Of a stretch of DNA of 32,710 bases, positions 7,592 to 15,941 are shown in pieces. Under the pieces are notes generated by a model. The model searched no databases. It was not told where the DNA came from and saw only the letters and a list, made by a program, of their open reading frames with translations. The translations under genes were made by a program, and so were the position numbers. The first letter of the stretch is position 1, and the number at the start of each line of letters is the position of its first letter. This stretch comes from Anaerolineales bacterium (GTDB lineage: Bacteria > Chloroflexota > Anaerolineae > Anaerolineales > Villigracilaceae). The DNA lies in NCBI GenBank assembly GCA_014860745.1, contig JACZJC010000015.1, forward strand, positions 1 to 32,710, read 5' to 3'.

Positions 7592-9040
7592 ATGGCAAAT
7601 AAAACATCGCTGACTGTCATTCAACTGAACGATAGTCATGCCTATTTTGATCTACACCAGGAGCTGTTCTGGCAGGGTGGTCAGGCAGCCTATCGCCCTG
7701 CGGGAGGATATGCCCGCATTGCCGCAATCGTCAACCAGATTCGGGCTGAAAGGCAAGATCATGTTCTGTTTTGCGACTGCGGTGATACGCTGCATGGCAC
7801 GTATCCCGCCCTGAAGACGCAGGGACAGGCATTGATCCCCATTTTGAATTCATTGGGTCTCGATGCAATGACAGCCCACTGGGAATTTGCTTATGGTCCG
7901 GAGATATTCAAGCAGCGCGTAGCAGAACTCAACTATCCGATGCTTGCGATCAATATTTATAATAAAGCGACGAAGGAGCGGCCTTTCCCGACATTCAGCG
8001 TAAAGGAGATCGGCGGTTTGCGAATTGGTCTTGTGGGTATTGCCTGCAATATTATAGACAAGACCATGCCGCCCTCCTACAGTGAAGGACTGGAGTTCAC
8101 TCTTGGTCGGGAGGAACTTCCTTCAATTATTGATATTTTACGCACTCAAGAGCATGTAGACCTGATCGTTCTCATCTCGCACCTCGGGTTTTCCCAAGAC
8201 ATGCAGCTTATGTCAGAGGTGCAGGGTATTGATGTTTGTCTGAGTGGACACACTCATAACCGCCTTTATAAACCGGCACTCCAGGGGAAAACGGTGGTAA
8301 TACAATCGGGCTGCCACGGTTCCTTCCTGGGTCGCTTGGATTTGGAAATTGAGGGAGGAAATGTTGTTGACTACCGACACCAATTGATTGAGGTGGAACG
8401 CAATATCAAGCCTGATCCCATAGTAGATGACCTTGTCCGACACGCACTCGCGCCTTTCCAGGAGGAATTGTCAACGGTTGTGGGTGAAACGACGACTGCG
8501 CTTAACCGATCCACCACGCTGGAAACGACGATGGACAATTTCTTGCTGCAGGCGCTGCTGGAAAGCACGGGTGCTCAAATGGCATTCTCGAATGGTTGGC
8601 GCTTCGGCGCTCCGATAATACCCGGAGACGTCACAGTGAATGACCTGTATAACATGATCCCGATGAACCCGCCCATCTCAACGGTCGAGATCACGGGCGA
8701 GGAAATTGTCGCGATGCTGGAGGAGAATCTGGAACGGACGTTTGCGCGCAACCCGTACAATCAAATGGGCGGTTACGTCAAACGTAGTCTGGGTTTCAAC
8801 GCCTATATTAAGATCGAAAACCCACCCGGGCAGCGCGTCCAGCAAGTATTTGTAGGCGACGAACTACTGCAATCTGGACGCCATTACCCCGCGTCCTTTG
8901 TCACCGAACAAGGTGTTGCAAAAAAGTACGGTCGTAATCGTCAACAGCATACAGAGCACATCATAGACGCGCTTAGAGGTTATCTGGCTAAGCACCACCC
9001 GCTGAAGGTGGAACTTCAAGGCACGTTCGTCGCGGTATAA
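7592..9040 (+). CDS. Metallophosphatase / 5'-nucleotidase family protein, SoxB-like
   Basis: A 482-residue two-domain enzyme. The N-terminal calcineurin-like domain shows QLNDSHAYF (11-19), CDCGDTLHGT (61-70), AHWEFAYG (95-102), a His in LISHLGFS, and SGHTHNR (218-224). The C-terminal 5'-nucleotidase domain runs from about 285 to the end (MDNFLLQALLESTGAQMAFSNG; NDLYNMIPMNPP). Usual 5'-nucleotidases have GNHEFD at the third motif; the HWEF form here is, as I recall, that of the thiosulfohydrolase SoxB. There is no signal peptide, so it should be cytoplasmic, unlike SoxB or UshA, and no sox genes are present. A ribosome site TAGGAG precedes the ATG. Substrate unknown: nucleotides or another phospho/sulfo ester. 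Confidence 0.85.
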   Translation: MANKTSLTVIQLNDSHAYFDLHQELFWQGGQAAYRPAGGYARIAAIVNQIRAERQDHVLFCDCGDTLHGTYPALKTQGQALIPILNSLGLDAMTAHWEFAYGPEIFKQRVAELNYPMLAINIYNKATKERPFPTFSVKEIGGLRIGLVGIACNIIDKTMPPSYSEGLEFTLGREELPSIIDILRTQEHVDLIVLISHLGFSQDMQLMSEVQGIDVCLSGHTHNRLYKPALQGKTVVIQSGCHGSFLGRLDLEIEGGNVVDYRHQLIEVERNIKPDPIVDDLVRHALAPFQEELSTVVGETTTALNRSTTLETTMDNFLLQALLESTGAQMAFSNGWRFGAPIIPGDVTVNDLYNMIPMNPPISTVEITGEEIVAMLEENLERTFARNPYNQMGGYVKRSLGFNAYIKIENPPGQRVQQVFVGDELLQSGRHYPASFVTEQGVAKKYGRNRQQHTEHIIDALRGYLAKHHPLKVELQGTFVAV

Positions 9041-9135
9041 GGTACTCGCCTGATTGCCTGTCCGCATGTGTTGATGTTACTGTGTATCTTGTTTTAGCGA
9101 TTAGCGTCACGTCTGCGGTACAGAATTGGATATAG
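9003..9135 (+). repeat. Copy A of a ~130-bp repeat (3' end of nucleotidase gene plus spacer)
   Basis: This stretch contains the last 12 codons of the metallophosphatase gene and about 95 bases of downstream spacer. It aligns with 12076-12209 with one single-base indel and roughly 20 substitutions by eye. The longest shared block is GGCACGTTCGTCGCGGTATA with GGTACTC after it, followed by TGATTGCCTGTCCGCATGTG. Confidence 0.75.
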
Positions 9136-9157
9136 AAAATATCTCAAGGAAGTAAAT

Positions 9158-10102
9158 ATGCCCCAAAAAAAGGTCAATCACCGCCCGCTCCGGGCAAAAC
9201 TCATCTTTAACGAAATATCCGGCCGGTCCGATGAATCGCCGCAACAGCTTACAGAGATCCTGACTGAGATGCAAAACTTGAATATATTACCGGAAGTTTA
9301 TATGGTGCATCCGGATAGCCAAATTGAATCCGTGGTGCGAAGCGCAATTAAAAGGGGCACCAACTTGATCGTTGTAGCAGGTGGTGACGGAACAATTGAT
9401 AGCGTTATAGGAGCCATGATTGGCAGTTCCGCAACTCTCGGCATTATTCCCACGGGAACGCGAAACAATTTAGCCTTTAACTTGGGTGTTCCCAGCACAA
9501 TTGCGGGTGCTGTTGCGCTTCTACGCAAAGGCCGTCGGCTAAAGGTTGATGTCGGAAAGATCCAGCACGGACGATCCGGCCGTTGGTTCCTGGAAGATGC
9601 GACATTGGGCCTCTTGTCCGATATCTATCCGTTTGCGGACAGTGTTCAACACGGCGATCTGACACAGATTGGAAATTTGTTATCTACAGTTGTTTCTTCA
9701 ACACCTTCGCAGCTGCGAATGATTCTTGAGGGACGTAAGAAGATTTCTATAAGTGCGTACATGGTATTAATTGCCAATATGCCCTATATCGGACCACGCT
9801 TTCATATCTCCCCGAAGGTATTCTGGAACGACAATTATCTGGATGTGTTCGTTTTTTCAGATATGAGCAAACTGGATCTGATCTCCTATGCGGTGCAATC
9901 CACTGGCGGTGCAGTAGAAGATGCCCGCATCAAGCATTACCATGTCAAGCGGCTGACGATCCGTTCCGATCCGCCAATGCCGGTGCTCGCCGACGGTATA
10001 CCTCTTGAGCAGGGTCCAGTAACAGCCTCGGTTTACCCTCGCGCCCTTGCGATCATGGGCGGCGCGGCCAATAAAGCAATGGGGGAAAAGTCCACAACAT
10101 AA
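9158..10102 (+). CDS. Diacylglycerol kinase / lipid kinase family protein (YegS/BmrU-like)
   Basis: A 314-residue protein with the nucleotide-binding motif VVAGGDGTID (72-81) and LGIIPTGTRNNLAFNLGVP (about 93-111), the signature of the DAGK catalytic domain in YegS, BmrU and DgkB. The C-terminal beta-rich domain contains the conserved late motif DGIPLEQGPVTASVYP. It should transfer phosphate from ATP to a lipid acceptor such as diacylglycerol at the inner membrane face. The early NPxSG motif is altered to NEISGR. A PAP2 phosphatase follows after 85 bases, an apt partner for a lipid phosphorylation cycle. Start: ATG 9158 with AAGGA upstream. Confidence 0.88.
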   Translation: MPQKKVNHRPLRAKLIFNEISGRSDESPQQLTEILTEMQNLNILPEVYMVHPDSQIESVVRSAIKRGTNLIVVAGGDGTIDSVIGAMIGSSATLGIIPTGTRNNLAFNLGVPSTIAGAVALLRKGRRLKVDVGKIQHGRSGRWFLEDATLGLLSDIYPFADSVQHGDLTQIGNLLSTVVSSTPSQLRMILEGRKKISISAYMVLIANMPYIGPRFHISPKVFWNDNYLDVFVFSDMSKLDLISYAVQSTGGAVEDARIKHYHVKRLTIRSDPPMPVLADGIPLEQGPVTASVYPRALAIMGGAANKAMGEKSTT

Positions 10103-10187
10103 TTTTCCGACTGCGCCTATTTCCCTTACTGTTGAAAAGAACCAGCCCGTGGAATGCATCACTATATTTGAATAGACTTTAGCTCAA

Positions 10188-10952
10188 ATGGAAACTTCTA
10201 AAATGCCAGACAAAATACCTATTGAAAAGATTACAGAGATGGCGCATCAGTCAGCGCGTACCGCAAGCGCTTCAACTCTTTTGCGACGATATCGGGCTGT
10301 GTTGTTCCAAACAGCGCTGATCTTTGTAGCGAGTGCTTTTGCTGTATTGACTTATTATGTGAAAACCATGCCTTCTTTTGCGATTGATCTTCAGATCACA
10401 AAAGCCATCCAGTTGATTAATTTTCCATTCTTTGCATCATTCATGAATCTGGTGAGCTGGCCGGGGTTTGGTCCACAATTAATCGTTATCACAGCACTGA
10501 TCGTTTTGTTGATTTACAGCTTTGGCCTGCACTGGGAATCTGTAATGGCGTTCGTAGCGGCATCCTTTTCCACCGGGAGCAATCTCATAGTGAAGGATTT
10601 GATTCAGCGTCCGCGTCCTACATCAAACCTGGTAAATGTGTTTGCGAAACTTACCGATTCTAGTTTCCCAAGCGGGCACGTTATGTTTTATATTGGCTTT
10701 TATGGTTTTATTGGGTTTCTGGCTTTTAGCTTGCTAAAACCATCCTTAAAACGCAACTTTCTCCTGGCGTTCTTTGGCGGCTTGGTAGTCTTAATTGGCG
10801 CCTCGCGTATTTACCTTGGACAACATTGGGCTAGTGATGTGTTGGGAGCTTATTTGCTTGGCAGCCTGACTCTGGAAGCTTATATACGAATTTACCTCTG
10901 GGGCAAAACACGCTTTTTTGTTCATCAACCAGTGGTAACGGCTGAATCTTAA
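10188..10952 (+). CDS. PAP2-family phosphatase, membrane protein
   Basis: A 254-residue polytopic protein with about five to six helices. The three PAP2 motifs are all present: KDLIQRPRP (about 142-150), SFPSGH (about 163-168) and SRIYLGQHWASD (about 206-217), giving the catalytic His pair and Asp. Such enzymes remove phosphate from phosphatidic acid, undecaprenyl diphosphate or similar lipids. It follows a lipid kinase, so opposite activities on a lipid are plausible. The ATG at 10188 has no strong ribosome site; ATG 10203 is an alternative five codons in. Confidence 0.88.
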   Translation: METSKMPDKIPIEKITEMAHQSARTASASTLLRRYRAVLFQTALIFVASAFAVLTYYVKTMPSFAIDLQITKAIQLINFPFFASFMNLVSWPGFGPQLIVITALIVLLIYSFGLHWESVMAFVAASFSTGSNLIVKDLIQRPRPTSNLVNVFAKLTDSSFPSGHVMFYIGFYGFIGFLAFSLLKPSLKRNFLLAFFGGLVVLIGASRIYLGQHWASDVLGAYLLGSLTLEAYIRIYLWGKTRFFVHQPVVTAES

Positions 10953-11160
10953 TCGGTGCAAGCATAAAAATTATGTCCATTCATTATTCTGATGTAGATC
11001 AGGTAGGCACCAAAAATAATAAAAAGTTCTATTTCTTGATGACGTCCACCATTAGGCTGACTGCAACCATCTTCCCCATCATCAAAGAAGTTCCTGGGCG
11101 TAATCTTTCAGGCATCAACAATGCAGCAGTAACATTTGATTGTTCAGGAGATTATATTAA

Positions 11161-11856
11161 TTGAGCACAGAATTGATTCTCATCCGGCACGGCAATGCTG
11201 TGCGTGTAAACGGAAACTACTTTCATGCCCCCTTGACACCCCTTGGGCGGGAGCAGGCTGCCCAGACGGGACAATATTTTAGTGCTCCTGAAAACCATCT
11301 TGACGGCTTTTATTCAAGTCCCCTGCGCCGCACGCAGGAAACAGCAAAGATCATCGGGGCAAAAATCGGGCTAGACCCAGAATTGCGGCCCGGCGTACAG
11401 GAGGTAATGTTCTTCGAGACGCCCACATTGGTGATCCTGGAAATTCTTTCGATTTTTAATCCCGTTGAAGATTATCTGGAGGCCCATGTAGGTATTCCAA
11501 TTCGATGGCCGATTGTGGGGCGCGTTTCAGAGGTGTTATTGGATATCTTAGCCAAACATCCCGATCAACGTGTTGCTGTAGTCGCTCATGCTGGCGTAAT
11601 CTCGGCTTCGTTATCATGGTATCTACCTGAAAAACGCTGGCGTTGGTGGCGCACGACCGTGGGCAATTGTTCTTTAACACGATTCAAGGTGGAAGGCAAT
11701 CGGGCGGAGCTTTTGGCGGTAAATGATGTAAAGCATTTGAACCCTGTGATCGTTACGACGCAGCCTCCGACAGTAACTGTTGAAGTCGCCAAGGAAGTCC
11801 ATCCAACTGAGAAAGCATTGGTATTTGAAAAGCCGCCAGAGACAGATGAAAAATAA
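11161..11856 (+). CDS. Histidine phosphatase superfamily protein (phosphoglycerate mutase-like)
   Basis: A 231-residue protein beginning at TTG 11161, chosen because AGGAG lies ten bases before it and the RHG motif falls right at the N-terminus, as the family requires. Motifs: LILIRHGNA (phospho-acceptor His10), YSSPLRRTQETA (about 51-62) and VAVVAHAGVISA (second catalytic His, about 143). The middle carries a family-typical acidic Glu (VQEVMFFE). The last 40 residues are a low-complexity tail rich in Pro, Glu and Thr. The substrate cannot be stated; the class includes cofactor-dependent mutases and broad phosphatases such as alpha-ribazole phosphatase. A strong terminator lies 75 bases downstream. 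Confidence 0.85.
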   Translation: MSTELILIRHGNAVRVNGNYFHAPLTPLGREQAAQTGQYFSAPENHLDGFYSSPLRRTQETAKIIGAKIGLDPELRPGVQEVMFFETPTLVILEILSIFNPVEDYLEAHVGIPIRWPIVGRVSEVLLDILAKHPDQRVAVVAHAGVISASLSWYLPEKRWRWWRTTVGNCSLTRFKVEGNRAELLAVNDVKHLNPVIVTTQPPTVTVEVAKEVHPTEKALVFEKPPETDEK

Positions 11857-11930
11857 TGTACTCAATATGCTTGACATTCTTCTTCGCATAGAATGACCCA
11901 GTAGTTACAAAAAAAGACCTAAAAGGATTC

Positions 11931-11976
11931 AACAAAAAGAACTGCTGGAAAAGGCAGTTCTTTTTGTTGTTTTTTT
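11931..11976 (+). terminator. Rho-independent terminator
   Basis: A perfect 15-bp stem (AACAAAAAGAACTGC / GCAGTTCTTTTTGTT) with an 8-base loop, followed by a run of seven T at 11970-11976. It closes the block of lipid and phosphatase genes. Confidence 0.9.
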
Positions 11977-12017
11977 CGTATTTATGTACCGCCTATGTTG
12001 CCGCCAACGCTTGCGGC

Positions 12018-12078
12018 CGAAATTTATACCCGTTTACCAGATACGTACCCTGTTGGACAGGTAAAATTGCGATTATGA
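12018..12078 (+). repeat. Dispersed ~60-bp repeat, copy 1
   Basis: Shares the block AATTTATACCCGT-TACCAGATA-GTACCC followed by -TTGGACAG / -CTGGGCAG and a GATTGCGG-like end with 20047-20107. About 80 percent identity by eye. Both copies lie shortly downstream of a strong terminator. Confidence 0.65.
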
Positions 12079-12209
12079 AGTCGGAACTTCGGGGCACGTT
12101 CGTCGCGGTATAAGGTACTCATGTGATTGCCTGTCCGCATGTGTTGAGATTGGCTGTGTCTCTTGTCATAGCGATAAGCGCCACGTCTGCGGCGCAGAAC
12201 GGGATGTTG
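12076..12209 (+). repeat. Copy B of the ~130-bp repeat; remnant of a nucleotidase 3' end
   Basis: Aligned to 9003-9135. In the frame equivalent to the nucleotidase gene it reads KSELRGTFVAV and then TAA, against KVELQGTFVAV and TAA in the intact gene. There is no upstream nucleotidase sequence, so it is a detached 3' fragment with its spacer. Confidence 0.7.
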
Positions 12210-12329
12210 AATGCGATGTTGATCTACCCTGGAAGAGGCTCTCCGTGACGCAGAGCGCTCTTCGCGCAGATTGGCGAATAAAAAATCCAAATGCGATTGT
12301 CCTGTGATGGTCACACTTCTTCGCAACGA

Positions 12330-12335
12330 TATAAT
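12330..12335 (+). promoter_or_regulatory. Possible -10 box for the CheB-CheR gene
   Basis: A perfect TATAAT, about 105 bases before the ATG at 12440, in an AT-rich stretch. No convincing -35 hexamer lies 16-18 bases upstream, so support is weak. Confidence 0.3.
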
Positions 12336-12439
12336 GCTATACTATTTATGTTGGCAAAATATATTCGGGGAAATTAGAATTATAGTTCTGCCTTCGTGGA
12401 AATTTTCGTATCAATTTTTTAGCTCAAGGAATTTGGACT

Positions 12440-15061
12440 ATGACTCAAGCAAAGAAAACTCCAGCCAAAGCCAAGACCCCCAAACTTATAACCACCGTTG
12501 ATTCAACTTTCCCCATCGTCGGCATTGGCGCCTCGGCAGGCGGATTGGAGGCGTTGGAAATTTTCCTTGCCAATGTGCCAGAAAACAGCGGCATGGCGTT
12601 CGTCATCGTCCAACACCTTGACCCAACGCACAAGGGCATCATGGTGGAACTGCTCCAGCGTGGCACCAGCATGAAGGTTTTTCAGATCAAGGATCGGATG
12701 CGGGTGGAGGCGAACTGTGTGTACGTCATCCCGCCGAACAAGGATCTATCCATCCTGCACGGAGTCTTGAATCTATTCGCTCCACTCGCCCCGCGCGGAT
12801 TGCGCCTGCCAATTGACTTTTTCTTTCGCGCATTGGCGGAAGACCAGCAGGAACATAGCATCGGCGTGATCCTTTCGGGCATGGGCACAGACGGCACGCT
12901 GGGATTACGCGCCATTAAAGAAAAGGGCGGTAGTGTTTTTGTGCAGTTACCTGACTCGGCAAAATTTGACGGAATGCCGCGCAGCGCAGTGGACGCAGGG
13001 CTGGCGGATGTGACCTCGGCGGTGGAGGAATTGCCCGCCAACATCAACGCCTATGTTCACCATGCGCCGCTGTTCACGAAACCCAACCTTTCCACAGGCT
13101 CAGGGCAGCATCTGTTGGATGAAGACCAGGCGAAAAGTTCCATCGAAAAAGTGATCCTGATCCTGCGCGCGCAAACTGGACATGATTTTTCACACTATAA
13201 AAAGACCACCATCCATAGGCGCATCGAGCGGCGCATTGGTTTGCACCACATGGATAATATCGCCGCGTACGTGCGCTTCCTACGCGAGAATCCACAGGAA
13301 GTGGAATTGCTGTTCAACGAGTTGTTGATCGGTGTGACGAATTTTTTCCGCGACCCTGCCGCATGGGAAAGCTTGAAAACCGAAGCCCTGCCGAAACTGC
13401 TGGCGAAACGCGCGCCTCAACAGACTCTGCGCGCCTGGGTTCCCGCCTGTTCCACTGGCGAAGAAGCTTATTCGCTGGCAATGCTCTTTGAAGAAGCGCT
13501 GGATTCTCTCAAACCGCACAAGACCGTCAAAAAATTTAAATTGCAAATCTTCGCCACTGATCTGGATTTACACGCCATCGAGCGCGCCCGCGCGGGCGTA
13601 TACCCGCAAAACATCAGCGCCGATGTTTCACCAGAACGCCTGAGCCACTTCTTCGTTAAGGAAGAGCGCGGGTATCGCGTCTCAAAATCCATCCGCGAAA
13701 TGGTCATCTTTGCGCCGCAGAACATCATCATGGATCCGCCTTTTACCAAACTCGATCTTTTGACCTGCCGCAATTTGTTGATCTACCTCACGCCCGAATT
13801 GCAAAAAAAACTTTTGCCGCTCTTTCATTACAGCCTGAAACCTGATGGGATTTTGTTCCTGGGCACTTCTGAAACCATCGGCGGATTTGACGATCTATTC
13901 GCGCCAGTGGATGGAAAAATGCGCCTCTATCGGCGGCTGGAAACTGGTCAGCCCGCCCAGGGGGTTGAGTTCCCGACAGCATTTTCAAAGGCGCGTCCGA
14001 GCCCATCTGCCAGGTTGATAAAACCGAGTGTGAATATTCAGTCGCTGGCTGACAGCCTGCTCCTGCAAACCTATTCTCCCGCCGCAGTGATGACCAACGA
14101 GAATGGCGATATTCTCTACATCAGCGGGCGCACGGGAAAATATATCGAAGCGGCGGCGGGCAAAGCCAATTGGAATATTTTTGTGATGGCGCGTGAAGGG
14201 CTGCGCTACGAACTAAGCAGCGCTTTCCAAATAGCGCTGCGCAAAAAAGAGACGGTGACGCTCAAGGATGTTGTGATCGGCACCAACGGCGGGACGCAAA
14301 GGATCAATGTGACCATTCAGCCGATTCAAGATGGGGGCGAATTGCGCGGCATGGTGATGGTCGTTTTCAACGATGTCGCCGCGCCACCCATTAGTAAATT
14401 GAGCGCTAAGCCAGCGCGCGGACGCGGAGCCGCAGCGAAGAATTCAGGGGAGCTGAAAAAACAACTTGATTACTCCCGCATGGAACTTCAAAATGTGCGT
14501 GAAGAGATGCAGACTTCGCAGGAGGAGTTGCAATCCACCAATGAGGAATTGCAATCCACGAACGAAGAACTGCAATCCACCAATGAGGAATTGACCACCT
14601 CCAAGGAAGAGATGCAGTCCATGAATGAGGAATTGCAAACGGTCAACAATGAATTGCAAGCCAAATTGGATGAACTCTCGCACGTCAACAGCGATATGAA
14701 GAACCTGCTCGACAGCACCGATATCGCCACTTTATTTTTGGATAATAATTTGTGTGTGCGGCGCTTCACCGCGCAGACCAGCAAGATCACGCAATTGATC
14801 CCCGCCGATGTGGGCAGACCGATCACCGATATTGCCTCGGCGCTGCTTTATCCGCAGCTGGCTGAGGATGCGCGCGAAGTACTGCGCACGCTGGTCAAAG
14901 TGGATCGGCAGATCTCGCTCCCCAACGGAGATTGGTTCGGCACGCGCATCCTGCCCTACCGCACGCTGGAGAATATGATCAACGGCGTGGTGATCACGTT
15001 TACTGATATTACGGAATCTAAAAAGTTGGAAGCCAAGTTGAGGAAGAGCAGTGAGAAGTGA
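12440..15061 (+). CDS. CheB-CheR fusion with PAS region (methylesterase/methyltransferase signalling protein)
   Basis: An 873-residue fusion. Residues about 24-210 are a CheB methylesterase domain with the triad visible as GASAGG (Ser32), VQHLDP (His59) and GMGTDG (Asp151). Residues about 230-490 are a CheR methyltransferase: an SAM-binding ACSTGEEAYS near 335-345 and DLLTCRNLLIYL near 438-449. A PAS-like segment (about 545-660) follows, then a long coiled coil (about 680-740) built on an EELQSTN heptad repeat, and a final PAS domain (LLDSTDIATLFLDNNLCVRRF) to the end. There is no receiver or kinase domain. Many CheB-CheR-PAS hybrids carry a C-terminal kinase; here a PAS-only protein follows instead. 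No chemoreceptor gene is in the window, so the role is probably signalling other than classical chemotaxis. ATG 12440 has AAGGA upstream. Confidence 0.93.
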   Translation: MTQAKKTPAKAKTPKLITTVDSTFPIVGIGASAGGLEALEIFLANVPENSGMAFVIVQHLDPTHKGIMVELLQRGTSMKVFQIKDRMRVEANCVYVIPPNKDLSILHGVLNLFAPLAPRGLRLPIDFFFRALAEDQQEHSIGVILSGMGTDGTLGLRAIKEKGGSVFVQLPDSAKFDGMPRSAVDAGLADVTSAVEELPANINAYVHHAPLFTKPNLSTGSGQHLLDEDQAKSSIEKVILILRAQTGHDFSHYKKTTIHRRIERRIGLHHMDNIAAYVRFLRENPQEVELLFNELLIGVTNFFRDPAAWESLKTEALPKLLAKRAPQQTLRAWVPACSTGEEAYSLAMLFEEALDSLKPHKTVKKFKLQIFATDLDLHAIERARAGVYPQNISADVSPERLSHFFVKEERGYRVSKSIREMVIFAPQNIIMDPPFTKLDLLTCRNLLIYLTPELQKKLLPLFHYSLKPDGILFLGTSETIGGFDDLFAPVDGKMRLYRRLETGQPAQGVEFPTAFSKARPSPSARLIKPSVNIQSLADSLLLQTYSPAAVMTNENGDILYISGRTGKYIEAAAGKANWNIFVMAREGLRYELSSAFQIALRKKETVTLKDVVIGTNGGTQRINVTIQPIQDGGELRGMVMVVFNDVAAPPISKLSAKPARGRGAAAKNSGELKKQLDYSRMELQNVREEMQTSQEELQSTNEELQSTNEELQSTNEELTTSKEEMQSMNEELQTVNNELQAKLDELSHVNSDMKNLLDSTDIATLFLDNNLCVRRFTAQTSKITQLIPADVGRPITDIASALLYPQLAEDAREVLRTLVKVDRQISLPNGDWFGTRILPYRTLENMINGVVITFTDITESKKLEAKLRKSSEK
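14522..14599 (+). repeat. In-gene 21-bp tandem repeat encoding EELQSTN
   Basis: Three full 21-bp units (14522-14542, 14543-14563, 14564-14584) plus a partial fourth. Each encodes Glu-Glu-Leu-Gln-Ser-Thr-Asn, a coiled-coil heptad between the PAS domains of the CheB-CheR fusion. Copy number may vary by slippage. Confidence 0.85.
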
Positions 15062-15107
15062 AGAGCAGTGGACAGTGACGGACCACTGATTACTAAAAGG
15101 AAATTCC

Positions 15108-15650
15108 ATGAAAAAAACAGACCTCCGCCAGCAAGCTGAAGCGAAACTGAGCAAGCGCAAGAAATCTCCTGCAACGGACGCGAACGCGGATCCCCTGCGC
15201 CTGATCCACGAATTGGAAGTGCATCAGATCGAATTGGAAATGCAAAACGAGGAACTGCTGCAAGCGAACGCGGAGTTGGAATCGACGCTCAGTCAGTACG
15301 CTGAATTGTATGCCTTTGCTTCGGCAGGTTACTTCACACTGACGCGCGATGGTACGATCCGCCGCGCTAATTTAACAGCTGCGAAACTCATGGGCGTGGG
15401 GCTTAGTGAACTGATCCAACGACGCTTTGCTGTGTTTATTTCCCCTGAGTCGCGCATCCCTTTCAGCGCTTTTCTTGACAGGGTATTTACAAGCAGCAAT
15501 AAAGAAACCTGCGAAGTTGCGATCCATAAAGACGGATATGATCCGCTTTGGGTGCAAATCGAAGCCATCGTTGATCCTTCGGGTGGGCAGGATGGATTAT
15601 GCTATGCCATGGTGAGCGAAATCACCGACCGCAAAGCCAGGAAGCAGTAA
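15108..15650 (+). CDS. PAS-domain protein, 180 aa, no output domain
   Basis: Residues about 25-65 form a helix with a coiled-coil run (LEVHQIELEMQNEELLQANAELE). It is followed by one PAS domain (about 66-175) with the pattern YAFASAGYFTLTRDGTIRRANLTAAKLMG and ending YAMVSEITDRKARKQ. The IHELEVHQIELEMQNEEL start is common in PAS/PAC proteins fused to histidine kinases or cyclases, but here the protein stops directly after the PAS domain. It follows the CheB-CheR fusion by 46 bases and has AAAAGGAAA before its ATG. A sensor adaptor that pairs with another signalling protein through its coiled coil is plausible. It may also be a truncated kinase. Confidence 0.85.
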   Translation: MKKTDLRQQAEAKLSKRKKSPATDANADPLRLIHELEVHQIELEMQNEELLQANAELESTLSQYAELYAFASAGYFTLTRDGTIRRANLTAAKLMGVGLSELIQRRFAVFISPESRIPFSAFLDRVFTSSNKETCEVAIHKDGYDPLWVQIEAIVDPSGGQDGLCYAMVSEITDRKARKQ

Positions 15651-15878
15651 GAAGAAAAAAGTGAGGTGTCACTGCAATCCACCTGTGACATAGTTACAGA
15701 ATAAAACCCAACATCGTCTGCCGCCAGAAGTTATCAATGGCAACGCCTACGGGCCGTCCCATTGCAATATCGCTATTATCCTTGATGAAGCCTGTCAGAA
15801 CCTCGCTGGGTCGTCTGATGGCATACCGTCTGTAAACGGCACGAAGATCACTTGGTAGCCGTATCGTACGGTGAATCC

Positions 15879-15898
15879 TCTCCCCCAAGTGGGGGAGA
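15879..15898 (+). other. Short GC-rich hairpin
   Basis: A perfect 8-bp stem (TCTCCCCC / GGGGGAGA) with a 4-base AAGT loop, directly before the terminator hairpin. It may strengthen the transcription stop or the 3' end of the transcript. Confidence 0.5.
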
Positions 15899-15899
15899 T

Positions 15900-15941
15900 A
15901 AACATACCCTGACCGATGGATGCGGTCAGGGTATGTTTTTT
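15900..15941 (+). terminator. Rho-independent terminator before kaiC
   Basis: A perfect 15-bp stem (AAACATACCCTGACC / GGTCAGGGTATGTTT) with a 9-base loop and a run of six T at 15936-15941. It separates the CheB-CheR/PAS transcript from kaiC, so kaiC should have its own promoter within the next 118 bases. Confidence 0.88.

Larger units (their letters stand above)
11977..12439. other. Non-coding spacer with two repeat segments
   Basis: About 460 bases between the terminator and the CheB-CheR gene. I see no supported gene. It holds one copy of a ~60-bp dispersed repeat (12018-12078), immediately followed by copy B of the ~130-bp nucleotidase-end repeat (12076-12209). After this comes unrecognised sequence and a TATAAT at 12330-12335, which could be the -10 box of the downstream gene, though no good -35 is seen. 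Confidence 0.6.

Noticed and set aside
7486-7602. A 38-codon ORF between the flavoprotein and nucleotidase genes.
   Set aside because: It overlaps the start of the nucleotidase gene, has no clear ribosome site and shows no recognisable domain.
10973-11164. A 63-codon ORF between the PAP2 and histidine phosphatase genes.
   Set aside because: No ribosome site, no hydrophobic or domain pattern; composition looks like non-coding spacer.
12024-12326. A 100-codon ORF on the - strand.
   Set aside because: It runs across both repeat segments, and a similar frame appears opposite the intact nucleotidase end, so it is a by-product of the duplicated DNA.
14522-14599. Short regular repeats that could suggest a CRISPR or satellite array.
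   Set aside because: The units are directly adjacent 21-bp codon-phased repeats without spacers and encode a coiled coil inside a real gene.
15694-15888. A 64-codon ORF on the - strand upstream of kaiC, considered as a transposase or toxin fragment.
   Set aside because: No recognised motif, and no ribosome site; nothing supports translation.
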